Assembly (NCBI RefSeq): GCF_039955095.1
Contig: NZ_CP154878.1
Location: 248,001-312,000, forward strand
From: Limosilactobacillus sp. WILCCON 0051
GTDB taxonomy: Bacteria; Bacillota; Bacilli; Lactobacillales; Lactobacillaceae
Reading direction: 5' to 3'
DNA: 64,000 nucleotides
The notes beneath the pieces are model-generated. The model did no database searches, was not told where the DNA came from, and was given only the letters and a program-made list of their open reading frames with translations. Below are positions 31,587-40,390 of the stretch, piece by piece (the first letter of the stretch is position 1; each line of letters starts with the position of its first letter). Both the position numbers and the translations under genes were made by a program.

Positions 31587-32439
31587 AGAAATCTCCAACA
31601 ATCCTACACTGGCCGGTCAAGTCAGACTGATTGAAGATATCGTCTATTCAGCAGCTGATGGCGAGGCACAGAAAATGTCGATTCTGGCACCATGGACGCA
31701 GCGCTACAAGGATTTACCGCAAGCCAAGCGACCACTGCTGGTTTTTGTTCAAGGCAGCTCTTGGACGACCCCGACTTTAGGTGAAAAGATTCCGCAATTA
31801 GTCCAGTTCGTCCATGCCGGCTATATCGTGGCAACCGTTCAGCATCGCAGCGCCTTGGATGGACATGCTTTTCCGGCGTTTTTACAGGATGTCAAGACTG
31901 CGATTCGCTATCTGCGAGCCCATGCTGCTGAATATCAAATTGATCCTGATCGGGTTGGCATCTGGGGAACCTCGTCTGGGGCCAACGCTGCACTTTTAAC
32001 CGCGCTGACGCCGAATGATCCGCGTTATGAGACGGCTGACTATGCTGATCAGTCGGATGCCGTTGATGCCGTAATCAGCTGTTTTGCCCCAACGGACGTT
32101 GCTGATACGTTTGATTTTTCCAAAAACGTGCCCGGCTCGGATGCCATGCAGTTTTGTCTGTTTGGTACCGATCCAACAAAATGGTCAGCCATCAAGCGGG
32201 AAATGAGCCCATTATATCAAGTCAAGGATAATCAGCAATATCCGCCATTTCTGCTGATGCACGGGGATGCTGACAAGACTGTGCCATATCATGAAATGGA
32301 AGACATGTATCATGAGCTGGAAAAGCATCATGTCGCCGTTGAGGCCTACCGAGTGCGGGGTGCCGTTCATGAGCGCGACTTCTGGAGTCAGCAGATTTAT
32401 GACATTGCCCGCGAGTTCTTGGATCGCAACGTTAAATAG
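31576..32439 (+). CDS. Alpha/beta hydrolase (BD-FAE type esterase/lipase)
   Basis: 287 residues, no signal peptide, so intracellular. Oxyanion segment FVQGSSWTTP (~58) replaces the usual HGGxW, nucleophile elbow GTSSGANAALL (~134-144), acid HGDADKTVPY (~235) and catalytic His in AVHERDFW (~263-270). It resembles short-chain carboxylesterases and the aryl/cinnamoyl esterases of lactobacilli; the real substrate is not known. Start at 31576 within the mutase 3' end (ggtgaacagcATG); an ATG at 31564 is an alternative. Forms an operon with the mutase and ends at a bidirectional terminator. Confidence 0.85.
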   Translation: MSIKEISNNPTLAGQVRLIEDIVYSAADGEAQKMSILAPWTQRYKDLPQAKRPLLVFVQGSSWTTPTLGEKIPQLVQFVHAGYIVATVQHRSALDGHAFPAFLQDVKTAIRYLRAHAAEYQIDPDRVGIWGTSSGANAALLTALTPNDPRYETADYADQSDAVDAVISCFAPTDVADTFDFSKNVPGSDAMQFCLFGTDPTKWSAIKREMSPLYQVKDNQQYPPFLLMHGDADKTVPYHEMEDMYHELEKHHVAVEAYRVRGAVHERDFWSQQIYDIAREFLDRNVK

Positions 32440-32442
32440 ACT

Positions 32443-32478
32443 AAAAAACTCATTGCCTGATTAGACAATGAGTTTTTT
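32443..32478. terminator. Bidirectional terminator between esterase and pepC
   Basis: 13-bp perfect stem aaaaaactcattg/caatgagtttttt with T-runs on both strands; it serves two converging genes. Confidence 0.9.
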
Positions 32479-32500
32479 GATTGCAGCTGTCAAGCCGTTG

Positions 32501-33838
32501 TTAGGCTAAAGTTCCCATTGGATCCCATGGCTTGAGGACGATTGGTTCTTGAGCCTGGTCAGCCTTGAGTTCATCACTGAGATATTTTTTGTTGACGACG
32601 ATTTGGTAGACGTATTGATCCATCCACTCATCACTCATGACAAAGTAGCCTTTTTCACCGACTTTTGGTCCCCATGAATTCTCAACCTTCCATTTGGCTG
32701 GCTTGCCATCGACCAGATCAACCCCGGTCAAGACCATGGCGTGATCCATCATTGACTGATGATAGTCCAGCATGTCAGCCTTATTCATGGTCAGTTTTGT
32801 ATCGAACAGATCTTCATAGCCATACGTGTTGAGAGCCAGAATTCCCAGCTTGGTTTCGGAATATTTGACAACGTCAGAGCCGAACCAGACGCTCTCGCCA
32901 TTTTGCAGCTGCTTGACGGCCAGTTCCTTTAATTCCGTCATTGAAAGGTTTAAGTGCTTGACTTGACGACCACCAACCACGTTTCCCAGCATCTCGATCG
33001 TGTAGGTCTTGTGGTAGGCCTTGTCTTTGGTTGGTGCCTGAATGATGGAGACGTATTCGCTCAGATCCCAGCCAACGTACTTATCAAAGAATGCTACCGG
33101 TGTCAGATTGCTGTCGCGATGGAACTGCTTGTCTTTTTTAGTCCGATATTCAAAATCAAAGGTCTGTACCGGTTCGCCAAAAGCATATGCCAGCATGCGG
33201 TAGACGGTGTTGAGCATTTCTTTGCGCGTGGCGTTGATCTGGGATTCGCTGGCCTGGTCATGAACCAATCGACGCAGAATTACGGCATCATGACGCAATT
33301 GATTGTTCAAAACAGCATTGATTTCGTTTGAGCGGCTGGAATTGTAGGTTTCGGGCTGAGCCGACTTAGGTACGACCCCGTACTTTTCAATCAATGCACA
33401 CAGCATGTCCCATTGACCACCATCAGATTGGGGTGCATCCAAAAGCCAGGCTACCTTGCGATCGTCAATATCCAGATCGGCAGTCTGAATGATGTTTTCA
33501 TAAAACCAGTTGGCCTTTTCAAACTTGTCCCAGAAGAAGGCATAGGATTGTGACAACTCGAAATCATCCGGCAGATTGAAACGGTTCTGCATGTTGTGAC
33601 GCATCGTGTTTAAAGCAGCAAACAGCCAGCAGCGTCCCGACTGTTTTTGATCGGCGACGTCACCGGTTGCCAGATCAATTGAAAAGTGCTGGTCATTGTC
33701 GGCAATGGCATGCCAGTCAAAGCTGGCGGCCTTGACCCCGTTTTTGGCGACGGTCCGTTCAAGAATCCGAGTCTCTTGACGGTTGGCATAGTCTTGCTTG
33801 AAATCTTTCAGTTGGTCGGCATTAATGACAAAACTCAA
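32501..33838 (-). CDS. pepC: Aminopeptidase C (bleomycin hydrolase family C1B)
   Basis: Cytosolic cysteine aminopeptidase that finishes peptide breakdown. 445 residues, standard PepC length. Catalytic Cys in QKQSGRCWLFAALN (~68-81), His in MMDHAMVLTGVD (~361) and Asn in VENSWGPKVG (~382). The C-terminus ends PWDPMGTLA, near the self-compartmentalising tail of this family. TTG start (MSFVINADQLK), because the ribosome binding site AAAGGAGTG ends eight bases before it; an upstream GTG lies inside that site. Works with DtpT-type peptide uptake. Confidence 0.96.
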   Translation of the reverse strand: MSFVINADQLKDFKQDYANRQETRILERTVAKNGVKAASFDWHAIADNDQHFSIDLATGDVADQKQSGRCWLFAALNTMRHNMQNRFNLPDDFELSQSYAFFWDKFEKANWFYENIIQTADLDIDDRKVAWLLDAPQSDGGQWDMLCALIEKYGVVPKSAQPETYNSSRSNEINAVLNNQLRHDAVILRRLVHDQASESQINATRKEMLNTVYRMLAYAFGEPVQTFDFEYRTKKDKQFHRDSNLTPVAFFDKYVGWDLSEYVSIIQAPTKDKAYHKTYTIEMLGNVVGGRQVKHLNLSMTELKELAVKQLQNGESVWFGSDVVKYSETKLGILALNTYGYEDLFDTKLTMNKADMLDYHQSMMDHAMVLTGVDLVDGKPAKWKVENSWGPKVGEKGYFVMSDEWMDQYVYQIVVNKKYLSDELKADQAQEPIVLKPWDPMGTLA

Positions 33839-33906
33839 AAAAATCACTCCTTTAAGATAATGACTTAATTATAGTCGAATGTCTGATTCACGCCAAAAAA
33901 GTAATC

Positions 33907-33947
33907 AAAAAAGGCTCACCGGGCATTCTGCGCGGCTGAGCCTTTTT
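33907..33947 (-). terminator. Terminator, probably that of rpiA, now separated by the IS
   Basis: Stem aaaaggctca/tgagcctttt with a T-run on the minus strand. No minus-strand gene now ends next to it; the nearest, rpiA, ends two kb away on the other side of IS copy 2. It can also end a plus-strand transcript. Confidence 0.7.
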
Positions 33948-33974
33948 AATTATGCCTAGCCGAAAATCCCGTGA

Positions 33975-33984
33975 CTTTAGTCAT
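33975..33984. repeat. 10-bp direct repeat, left copy
   Basis: ctttagtcat, within the left-end palindrome; repeated at 34447-34456. In copy 1 the sequence between the two, plus one repeat, is absent. Confidence 0.85.
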
Positions 33985-34001
33985 GGGATGGATAGGCTCA
34001 C

Positions 34002-34456
34002 TCAACGTCCATTTGGACACTTTTTCTTTTGGAGTGCATTGTATTTTTGATTGTTGATATAGTTTTCTACTACATCTTTACTCATATTGCCAAGCGTACT
34101 CATATAGTAGCTGTGAGACCATAAATGACCACCCCAATATTGTGATTGTCGAATTTCTGGATGTCGTTTGAGAAAGATGAATGCACTACGCCCCTTTAGT
34201 GCTTTGATAGCGTTGGTTAGCACCTTGCTAGGTGGAAAACTGATCAGTACATGAACATGATCCAGGATGACTTCCAGCTTTTCCATCACAATATCGTTAT
34301 CTTTTCAACCATTCGCAATATGTCTTTCATTTCGTCTATCAGTTCCTTAGTTGAAAAAGTCTGGTGACGATACTTAGTTACCCAGATTAAGTGATAATGA
34401 AAATTATAGACAAAGCGACGAGTATAAACTGCGTCTTGAATCTTTTCTTTAGTCAT
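34002..34456 (-). pseudogene. tnpA: TnpA (Y1 HUH transposase), frameshifted
   Basis: The reading frame is broken into two pieces. The first (start at 34456, MTKEKIQDAVYTRRF) runs to a premature stop after RMVEKITIL; the second begins within MMEKLEVILDHVHVLISFPP and ends at 34002. Adding one A to the gaaaagataac run (about 34302-34307) restores a continuous EKDNDIVMEKLEV junction, so one base seems lost. The HUH motif (HVH) and the catalytic Tyr (VVENYINNQ) are both in the second piece. Expected intact length about 150 residues. A sequencing or assembly error, or frameshift-dependent expression, cannot be excluded. Confidence 0.85.
34447..34456. repeat. 10-bp direct repeat, right copy
   Basis: ctttagtcat; on the minus strand it is the tnpA start, ATGACTAAAG. 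Confidence 0.85.
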
Positions 34457-34520
34457 TAAGAACGCCTCAATCGTTATAGTCATTAGCTGATGATATAATC
34501 CAATTAAAGGAGGTGAAAAA

Positions 34521-35777
34521 ATGAAGTCAATGGCACAGTTAGAATATCATTATGGATTGAAGATTCGCATCTATCCGAGTGATTATCAGAAACAAATAAT
34601 CAAGGTTAACAGCGATGCCAGTCGTTTCATCTATAATGAGATGGTTGCGATCGGTAAAGAACTCTGGCAATTAAACCGAATCAAACTGTCGATTGACACG
34701 GTTCAGGATCGGATCCAACAGCTAAAGCTTCGTCAAAATGCTAAGCAGATGTCAAATCATTTCCAGTTTTTAGAAGATAAGCGTATTGACAGTCTTGCTA
34801 AGGCTAATGCCATTCAAAACTATCACAAGGCTTGGAACGCTTTTCGCAAGTTTCATGAAGCTGGTGTGCCAAAATTTCATCGTAAAAGCTATGCCTGGCG
34901 ATACCAGACCAACTGTCAATATCCAAAACAAAAGACGGCCCGGCTAGACAACGGTACCGTCTGCTTTGAAGATCGCAAACATATTGTGGTGCCTAAACTA
35001 GGACGTTTGCGGATCAAAGGCGCTCAGCAGCGACTATTGGATCGTCAAGGCGAAACACGCATCGGTACGGTGACCATTTCCAAAGATGCAGCCGATCGGT
35101 TCTTTTTGTCGCTGCAATTAGGTTCCGATACACCGTTTGTTCCTAAGCTTAGCCGCACTAATCGGCAAATTGGCATTGATCTAAATACAGAAAACTTTCT
35201 GACTGCCAGTGATGGTCGAACCATTGCTAACCCACGCTACTATCGAACAATCAAGGGAAAATTAGCTAAAGCACAGCGCACTCTTTCACGCCGCCAGCGC
35301 CGGGCTAAAAAAGAGCAGCGTTCCTTGCGAGAAAGCAAAAACTACCAGAAGCAGCGTTTGTTAGTCGCTAAGATCCATGCACGGGTATTTGACCGCCGCC
35401 ATGATTTTCTCCAACGCACGTCTACAGCATTGATCAAGAACCAAGATCTCGTTGTAGCTGAAGAATTGAGGAGTAAGAATCTGTTAAAAAATCATGCCTT
35501 GGCAATGAGCATCAGTGATGTTGGCTGGCGGTCTTTCTTGGGTATGTTATCATACAAAGCCGACCTTTATGACCGTCAATTTATCACGGTCAGCCCTAAA
35601 AACACGACCCAAGCCTGTCATGACTGTGGCTTTGTAATGGGAAGTGACGGGACCGAAAAGCTGACACTGGCAGATCGTGAATGGATATGTCCAAAGTGCC
35701 ATGTTCATCATATCCGTGATTACAATGCAGCACTGAATATTTTAGAAAAAGGACTCCAGAAACAACAAAAAGCCTAG
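34521..35777 (+). CDS. tnpB: TnpB, RNA-guided nuclease of IS605 type, copy 2
   Basis: 418 residues. RuvC Asp in IGIDLNTENFLTASDG (~217-232), Glu in VVAEELRSKNLLK (~303-315), zinc finger CHDCGFVMG and CPKCHVHH, last Asp in IRDYNAALNIL. All catalytic residues are intact. A strong AAAGGAGGTG seven bases before ATG and a promoter-like gatataat (34493-34498) are inside the element. It is the partner of the frameshifted tnpA read in the opposite direction. Its omega RNA guide would be taken from the flank at the rpiA end. Confidence 0.94.
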   Translation: MKSMAQLEYHYGLKIRIYPSDYQKQIIKVNSDASRFIYNEMVAIGKELWQLNRIKLSIDTVQDRIQQLKLRQNAKQMSNHFQFLEDKRIDSLAKANAIQNYHKAWNAFRKFHEAGVPKFHRKSYAWRYQTNCQYPKQKTARLDNGTVCFEDRKHIVVPKLGRLRIKGAQQRLLDRQGETRIGTVTISKDAADRFFLSLQLGSDTPFVPKLSRTNRQIGIDLNTENFLTASDGRTIANPRYYRTIKGKLAKAQRTLSRRQRRAKKEQRSLRESKNYQKQRLLVAKIHARVFDRRHDFLQRTSTALIKNQDLVVAEELRSKNLLKNHALAMSISDVGWRSFLGMLSYKADLYDRQFITVSPKNTTQACHDCGFVMGSDGTEKLTLADREWICPKCHVHHIRDYNAALNILEKGLQKQQKA

Positions 35778-35980
35778 TCAAAAAACTAGGCTCATTCCTA
35801 TGGCAACCTGGGAATGTAAAAGGCATTGGTAATTAGATGATCACTGCTCAAGCAACTGCGGCTGTTTGAGTAAATCGTCCGTATCTATGCAAATTGTGGT
35901 TCAGACACTCAATACAGGGGTGTTTGCCCACAAGCCATCGACTTTAGCCGATGGTGGTTGACTTAGCGGGCATGCAGGAT
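35778..35980 (+). ncRNA. Putative omega RNA region with guide, copy 2
   Basis: Non-coding 3' end of the element (35778-35962), near-identical to copy 1, ending in the right-end hairpin. By analogy with ISDra2-type elements the RNA would continue into the flank; the first ~18 bases (ttagcgggcatgcaggat) are the antisense of the last codons of rpiA. The 5' end of such an RNA lies inside tnpB and cannot be set by eye. Confidence 0.5.
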
Positions 35981-36643
35981 TTCTGGCCCATTTTGCCGAC
36001 CAACGATAACGTCATTGACTCGGTTTAAGAACAAGCCGTGCTCAACAACGCCAACCATGTGAATCAGTTCTTCGGCCATGGCTTGCGGATCATCGATTTT
36101 GCCCAGGTGCAGATCGATGATGTAGTCATTTTCATCGGTACGGTAGCGCTGATCGCCATCCATCCGCCAAGTTGGCTGGTAGCCCTTAGCAGCCAGCTTG
36201 TTAAAGACATGCTGAGCACCGAACGGGATCACCTCAACTGGCAGCGGGAAAGCTCCCAGCTGGTGAACCATCTTGCTTTCATCAACGATCCACATGTAAT
36301 GCTTTGAGATGTCGGCAACGATTTTTTCCCAAAGCAGGGCGCCACCGCCACCTTTGATGCCTTGGAAGTCGTCGCTGATTTCATCTGCGCCATCAATCGT
36401 GAGGTCGATGTGGTCGACTTCATCAATGTCTTTGATGGTGATGCCAAGACTTTGTGCCTGCTTGGTCGTGCGATTGGAGGTCGTGACGCCGACGATGCTC
36501 AAGCCTTCATTTTTAACGCGTTCGCCCAACGCGTCAACCATGTAGCGAACAGTCGAGCCAGTACCCAAACCAACGATCATGCCGTCTTTGATGTATTCAA
36601 CGGCAGCTCGGCCAACAAGCGATTTTAATTCATTTTGGTCCAT
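35963..36643 (-). CDS. rpiA: Ribose-5-phosphate isomerase A
   Basis: Interconverts ribose 5-phosphate and ribulose 5-phosphate in the pentose phosphate/phosphoketolase pathway. 226 residues, normal length. Motifs: [12 protein letters not shown] (~25-36; phosphate loop), TIDGADEIS (~82-90; catalytic Asp) and [13 protein letters not shown] (~97-109; with Lys and Glu). ATG at 36643 set by AAAGGAGC; longer upstream frames are rejected as they overlap the GNAT gene. The IS lies directly after the stop codon (ILHAR-stop), so the protein seems full length. Second gene after a GNAT acetyltransferase, 13 bp apart. Confidence 0.97.
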   Translation of the reverse strand: MDQNELKSLVGRAAVEYIKDGMIVGLGTGSTVRYMVDALGERVKNEGLSIVGVTTSNRTTKQAQSLGITIKDIDEVDHIDLTIDGADEISDDFQGIKGGGGALLWEKIVADISKHYMWIVDESKMVHQLGAFPLPVEVIPFGAQHVFNKLAAKGYQPTWRMDGDQRYRTDENDYIIDLHLGKIDDPQAMAEELIHMVGVVEHGLFLNRVNDVIVGRQNGPEILHAR

Positions 36644-36656
36644 ATAGAACGCTCCT

Positions 36657-36956
36657 TTATTGATTAAAGCGATCCTCCGGCAATAGCAGATCCTGGTATT
36701 CCGGATGATCACGGAATGCCGCTTTAACATATGGACACATCAGTTTAACTGTCAGATGGCGTTCATGGGCATAATCGACGAAGCGCTTGGTAAGCTCGGC
36801 CGCCAGTCCATGGCCACGACCTTCAGGAGCGACAAAAACACGCTCTGCTACGACGCGGTCAGGGTAGCCGGCAACAGGCGGAAAGCTGATGTCGCCGACC
36901 CATTTGCCATTATCATCGATAGCACTGATGCGATGCGGTTCCGTTACAAATTGCAT
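36657..36956 (-). CDS. GNAT-fold N-acetyltransferase, small YjdJ-like type
   Basis: 99 residues. The acetyl-CoA pyrophosphate loop is visible as [20 protein letters not shown] (~40-59), preceded by a short beta region ([17 protein letters not shown]) and followed by [22 protein letters not shown], typical of the single-domain YjdJ/PF14542 group. Substrate unknown. ATG at 36956, six bases after GGAGGGG; the longer frame to 37034 lacks a ribosome binding site. First gene of a two-gene unit with rpiA, divergent from dut. A possible promoter on this strand has TTGACA at 37015-37020. Confidence 0.85.
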   Translation of the reverse strand: MQFVTEPHRISAIDDNGKWVGDISFPPVAGYPDRVVAERVFVAPEGRGHGLAAELTKRFVDYAHERHLTVKLMCPYVKAAFRDHPEYQDLLLPEDRFNQ

Positions 36957-37118
36957 TTTTGTCCCCTCCATCATTAATAAATTCAATCCAACTTGATTTT
37001 CCATGGTTCTGAAATGATTGTCAAGGATTAACATGCTACAATTAAATGCTGGACTAGTTTAAAGATAAATTACGATTAAAATATAAAAACTGAACGGAAA
37101 AATTCTAGAGGTGAAGAA

Positions 37119-37658
37119 ATGAAAAAAAGAGGATTTGAGATTGTTGCCAAGTATGCTGATGCCGGCCTAAGCCTGCCGCAGCGGCAAACCAAACAGGCAG
37201 CCGGCTATGATTTTGAGGCAGCAGCTGATTTTGTGGTGCCTTCGATCTGGAAACAGGGCCTTTTTAAAGCGCTGCATGCCATTAAACATGCTGCCAAGCC
37301 GGGAGAAGAAGAGCTGACGGCTGGCGATCAGGCGCTCAAGCCAGTGCTGGTGCCTACTGGGATCAAGGCTTATATGCAGCCTGATGAGGTGCTGATGCTC
37401 TTTAATCGTTCCAGCGGTCCTTTAAAGCGGCGGCTGATTCTGCCCAATGGCGTTGGAATCATTGATGCTGACTACTACAACAATCCAGCCAATGAAGGCG
37501 AGATTTTCGTACAGCTACTGAACTATGGTCTCTTCGACTACCATGTAAAAAAAGGCGAGCGAATCGCACAGGGCATCTTTATGCCATACTTAACGGCTGA
37601 CGATGAGTCAATGCCTAAAAACGATCGGGCGGGCGGCTTTGGCTCAACTAAAAAATAA
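37119..37658 (+). CDS. dut: dUTP diphosphatase (trimeric dUTPase)
   Basis: Hydrolyses dUTP to dUMP and pyrophosphate. 179 residues; all five trimeric dUTPase motifs can be read: AAGYDFEAA (~27), [11 protein letters not shown] (~91), [17 protein letters not shown] (~110), [10 protein letters not shown] (~144) and [10 protein letters not shown] at the C-terminus. A longer insertion between motifs 1 and 2 (~45-75) is usual in lactobacilli and their phages. ATG after AGAGGTGAAG. Precedes radA by 38 bp, probably co-transcribed. Confidence 0.95.
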   Translation: MKKRGFEIVAKYADAGLSLPQRQTKQAAGYDFEAAADFVVPSIWKQGLFKALHAIKHAAKPGEEELTAGDQALKPVLVPTGIKAYMQPDEVLMLFNRSSGPLKRRLILPNGVGIIDADYYNNPANEGEIFVQLLNYGLFDYHVKKGERIAQGIFMPYLTADDESMPKNDRAGGFGSTKK

Positions 37659-37696
37659 TTCCAGATAACCAGTTTTTATCAAGAAAGGAAATGCAT

Positions 37697-39073
37697 ATGG
37701 CGAAAGTCAAAACCCAGTATATCTGTCAAAACTGCGGCTATAATTCGCCGCGTTACCTTGGCCGCTGCCCCAACTGCGGTCAGTGGAATACTCTGGTTGA
37801 AGAACGCGTTGAGACGGCAAATGCGCAAAGTACAACGCGGCACTCGTCGACTTTGACGGGAATCGTTGCCAAACCGCAGCGCGTTAAGGATATCGATGCG
37901 CAAAAGCTGCCGCGCGTCAAGACTAAGCTAAATGAGCTTAATCGTGTTTTAGGCGGCGGCATCGTACCAGGATCACTGATTTTGATTGGCGGGGATCCGG
38001 GAATCGGCAAGTCAACGCTTTTGCTGCAGGTTTCAGGCCAGCTCAGCGATGAGGGGCATTCCGTTCTGTATGTTTCGGGTGAGGAAAGCGGTGCGCAGAT
38101 CAAAATGCGTGCCGAACGGCTGGCAGTAGCCGGCGATGATTTCTACATCTACCCTGAGACCAGTATGGACAGCATTCGGGCAACGATTGACGATCTGAAT
38201 CCTGAATACGTGGTGATCGATTCGGTCCAGACCATGCAGGCAACCGATGTCAACAGTGCGATCGGGAGCGTGTCGCAGATCAGAGAGGTTACCGCGCAGC
38301 TGATGCAGATTGCCAAAAGCAAGAACATTACGATTTTTGTCGTTGGCCACGTTACTAAAGGCGGCGCGCTGGCAGGGCCTAAAATCTTGGAACACATGGT
38401 TGATACCGTTTTGTACTTTGAAGGCGATCTGCATCATACCTATCGAATCTTGCGGGCGGTTAAGAATCGTTTTGGCTCGACCAATGAACTGGGAATCTTT
38501 GAAATGCGCACGGCAGGGCTGGCAGAGGTCAAAAACCCATCTGAGATCTTTTTGGAAGAGCGGCTCCAGGATGCCACTGGCTCAGCCGTCGTGGTTTCTT
38601 TGGAAGGAACGCGGCCAATCCTGGTTGAGATTCAGGCTCTGGTTACGCCGACTGTCTTTGGCAATGCTCAACGCACGGCGACGGGCTTGAATCGGAATCG
38701 GGTCTCTTTGATCATGGCGGTTTTAGAAAAGCGTGCCAACCTTATGCTGCAGAATCAAGATGCCTATCTTAAGGCAGCCGGGGGCGTGAAATTGGATGAG
38801 CCAGCGATTGATCTGGCGATTGCCATCGCGATTGCCTCCAGCTACCGTGACAAGGGGACGCGTCCTGATGATGCCTTTGTCGGCGAAGTTGGGCTGACCG
38901 GTGAGATTCGTCGTGTCAGCCGCATTGAGCAGCGGGTTGCTGAAGCGGCTAAGCTGGGCTTTAAACGAATTTTGGTTCCTAAAAACAATCTGCAGGGTTG
39001 GAATCCGCCAGCTGATATTGAAGTGGTCGGCGTTACGACTATAAATGAGGCATTACGACTCGCATTAGCGTAA
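37697..39073 (+). CDS. radA: DNA repair protein RadA
   Basis: RecA-like branch-migration ATPase with a role in recombinational repair. 458 residues. N-terminal C4 zinc finger [18 protein letters not shown] (~10-27), Walker [17 protein letters not shown] (~95-110), Walker B-like [10 protein letters not shown], the RadA-specific [15 protein letters not shown] (~257-271), and a C-terminal Lon-like domain ([13 protein letters not shown]). Start at 37697, not at the in-frame ATG at 37691, which is too close to AGAAAGGA. Conserved upstream partner of yacL and gltX. Confidence 0.97.
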   Translation: MAKVKTQYICQNCGYNSPRYLGRCPNCGQWNTLVEERVETANAQSTTRHSSTLTGIVAKPQRVKDIDAQKLPRVKTKLNELNRVLGGGIVPGSLILIGGDPGIGKSTLLLQVSGQLSDEGHSVLYVSGEESGAQIKMRAERLAVAGDDFYIYPETSMDSIRATIDDLNPEYVVIDSVQTMQATDVNSAIGSVSQIREVTAQLMQIAKSKNITIFVVGHVTKGGALAGPKILEHMVDTVLYFEGDLHHTYRILRAVKNRFGSTNELGIFEMRTAGLAEVKNPSEIFLEERLQDATGSAVVVSLEGTRPILVEIQALVTPTVFGNAQRTATGLNRNRVSLIMAVLEKRANLMLQNQDAYLKAAGGVKLDEPAIDLAIAIAIASSYRDKGTRPDDAFVGEVGLTGEIRRVSRIEQRVAEAAKLGFKRILVPKNNLQGWNPPADIEVVGVTTINEALRLALA

Positions 39074-39119
39074 AATAGAAATTACGACACCATAACGATT
39101 TATCAAAGGAGGGCTGCAG

Positions 39120-40316
39120 GTGAGAAAGAGAATTATTAGACTGCTGTTCGTAATCGTGGGGGCGGCAATTGGTTTTTACTATCTACCACCGATTTGGATT
39201 GCCATGCGTAATCAGCTTGGCGTTCAGCTGGCACGGCCAATTGAGTCAGCAATTGATTTTTTGATTGGAGCACTTGTTTTTTGGCTGATTTCTCTGCTGC
39301 TGACTGACTGGACGATCAAGATGCTGAAAAGGGCAGAAAACGCACTGACTAAAAAGAGTCTGACCTATCTGCTCTTTGGGGCGATTTCAACAATCTTTGG
39401 CTTGATATTGGCGATTTTGATCTCAATTCCACTGTGGCGATTGAGTATTCCCGTTGTCAATAATGTCTTGCCAGTACTTTTGATGATCCTGTTCAGCTAT
39501 CTGGGCTTTCATCTGGGAACCACGCGTCAGGATGAATGGCGCAGACTTTTAACGCGACGTGGACGAGATGATCAAGAAGCCCAGGTAATCAAGCGTCAGG
39601 ATGAAAACTATCATCACTATAAGATTTTGGATACCAACATCCTGATTGACGGTCGCATTTATGATTTGGTCAAGACCGGCTTTTTGGAAGGGACGCTTTT
39701 GGTACCGAATTTTGTGCTTTATGAGCTGCAGTATATCGCGGATGCCGGCGAAAGCATCAAGCGCGTACGGGGACGACGCGGCTTGGATATCTTAAACAAG
39801 CTGCGCAGCGAAAAGATCGTTCCAGTTGAAATGTATAAAGGCGACTTTGAAGATATCAAAGAAGTCGATGAAAAGCTGATTGCGCTAGCCAAGAAGGTTG
39901 ATGGCGTGATCGTTACCAACGACTACAATCTAAACAAGGTCATTCAATTCCAAAACGTACAGGTGCTTAACATCAATAACCTGGCCAAATCATTGCGACC
40001 GCGCGTGATTCCAGGTGAACAGCTGACGGTCGTAGTCGTTAAGAAAGGGACCGAGCGTCAACAAGGGGTTGCCTATCTAGATGATGGTACGATGGTCGTG
40101 GTTGAAGATGGCCGCTACTACATGAACGAGCAGCTGGACGTTGAGGTAACCAGTGCGCTGCAGACTGATGCCGGCCGGATGATCTTCGCGCGTCCAGTGC
40201 ATTCAGCGTCATCGCACGGCATTGACGGCAGCGAGCGTCAAGAGCAGAAACGATTGGCAGAATCAACCAAAAAGACCGATCATAAGAATAACGATCGCAA
40301 TAATCGCAAAAACTAG
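39120..40316 (+). CDS. yacL: PIN/TRAM-domain membrane protein, YacL family
   Basis: 398 residues. Four N-terminal TM segments (~5-22, 43-65, 80-105, 112-132), then a cytosolic PIN ribonuclease-like domain (~165-285) with acidic residues in ILDTNILIDGRIYD, the LYELQYIADAGE helix and VIVTNDYNLNKV, then a C-terminal TRAM RNA-binding domain (~290-350, VIPGEQLTVVVVKKGTERQ). The last 30 residues are Lys/Asn-rich. GTG start after AAAGGAGGG. Conserved radA-yacL-gltX order. The RNA target is not known. Confidence 0.94.
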   Translation: MRKRIIRLLFVIVGAAIGFYYLPPIWIAMRNQLGVQLARPIESAIDFLIGALVFWLISLLLTDWTIKMLKRAENALTKKSLTYLLFGAISTIFGLILAILISIPLWRLSIPVVNNVLPVLLMILFSYLGFHLGTTRQDEWRRLLTRRGRDDQEAQVIKRQDENYHHYKILDTNILIDGRIYDLVKTGFLEGTLLVPNFVLYELQYIADAGESIKRVRGRRGLDILNKLRSEKIVPVEMYKGDFEDIKEVDEKLIALAKKVDGVIVTNDYNLNKVIQFQNVQVLNINNLAKSLRPRVIPGEQLTVVVVKKGTERQQGVAYLDDGTMVVVEDGRYYMNEQLDVEVTSALQTDAGRMIFARPVHSASSHGIDGSERQEQKRLAESTKKTDHKNNDRNNRKN

Positions 40317-40390
40317 TATTTGCAATTTAAGCATTGCACGGTACACTAGAATAGAAATATTTTCAATTTTTATGAAAGAGGCGGAACAAC

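Larger units (their letters stand above)
33951..35962 (+). mobile_element. IS200/IS605-family element, copy 2
   Basis: 2012 bp with divergent tnpA (minus) and tnpB (plus). No terminal inverted repeats, as expected. The left end carries the palindrome atcccgtgac-ttta-gtcatgggat (33966-33989); the right end carries ccatcg/cgatgg (35936-35955). Left flank tttaat(tat) is shared with copy 1, so it probably contains the target/TAM motif. Right end abuts the rpiA stop codon at 35963. No target duplication is seen, consistent with the single-strand mechanism of this family. Confidence 0.93.

Noticed and set aside
34286..34320. Programmed frameshift in tnpA
   Set aside because: IS200/IS605 tnpA is not known to need frameshifting, and the site lacks a classical slippery heptamer with a downstream structure; a plain one-base loss is simpler.
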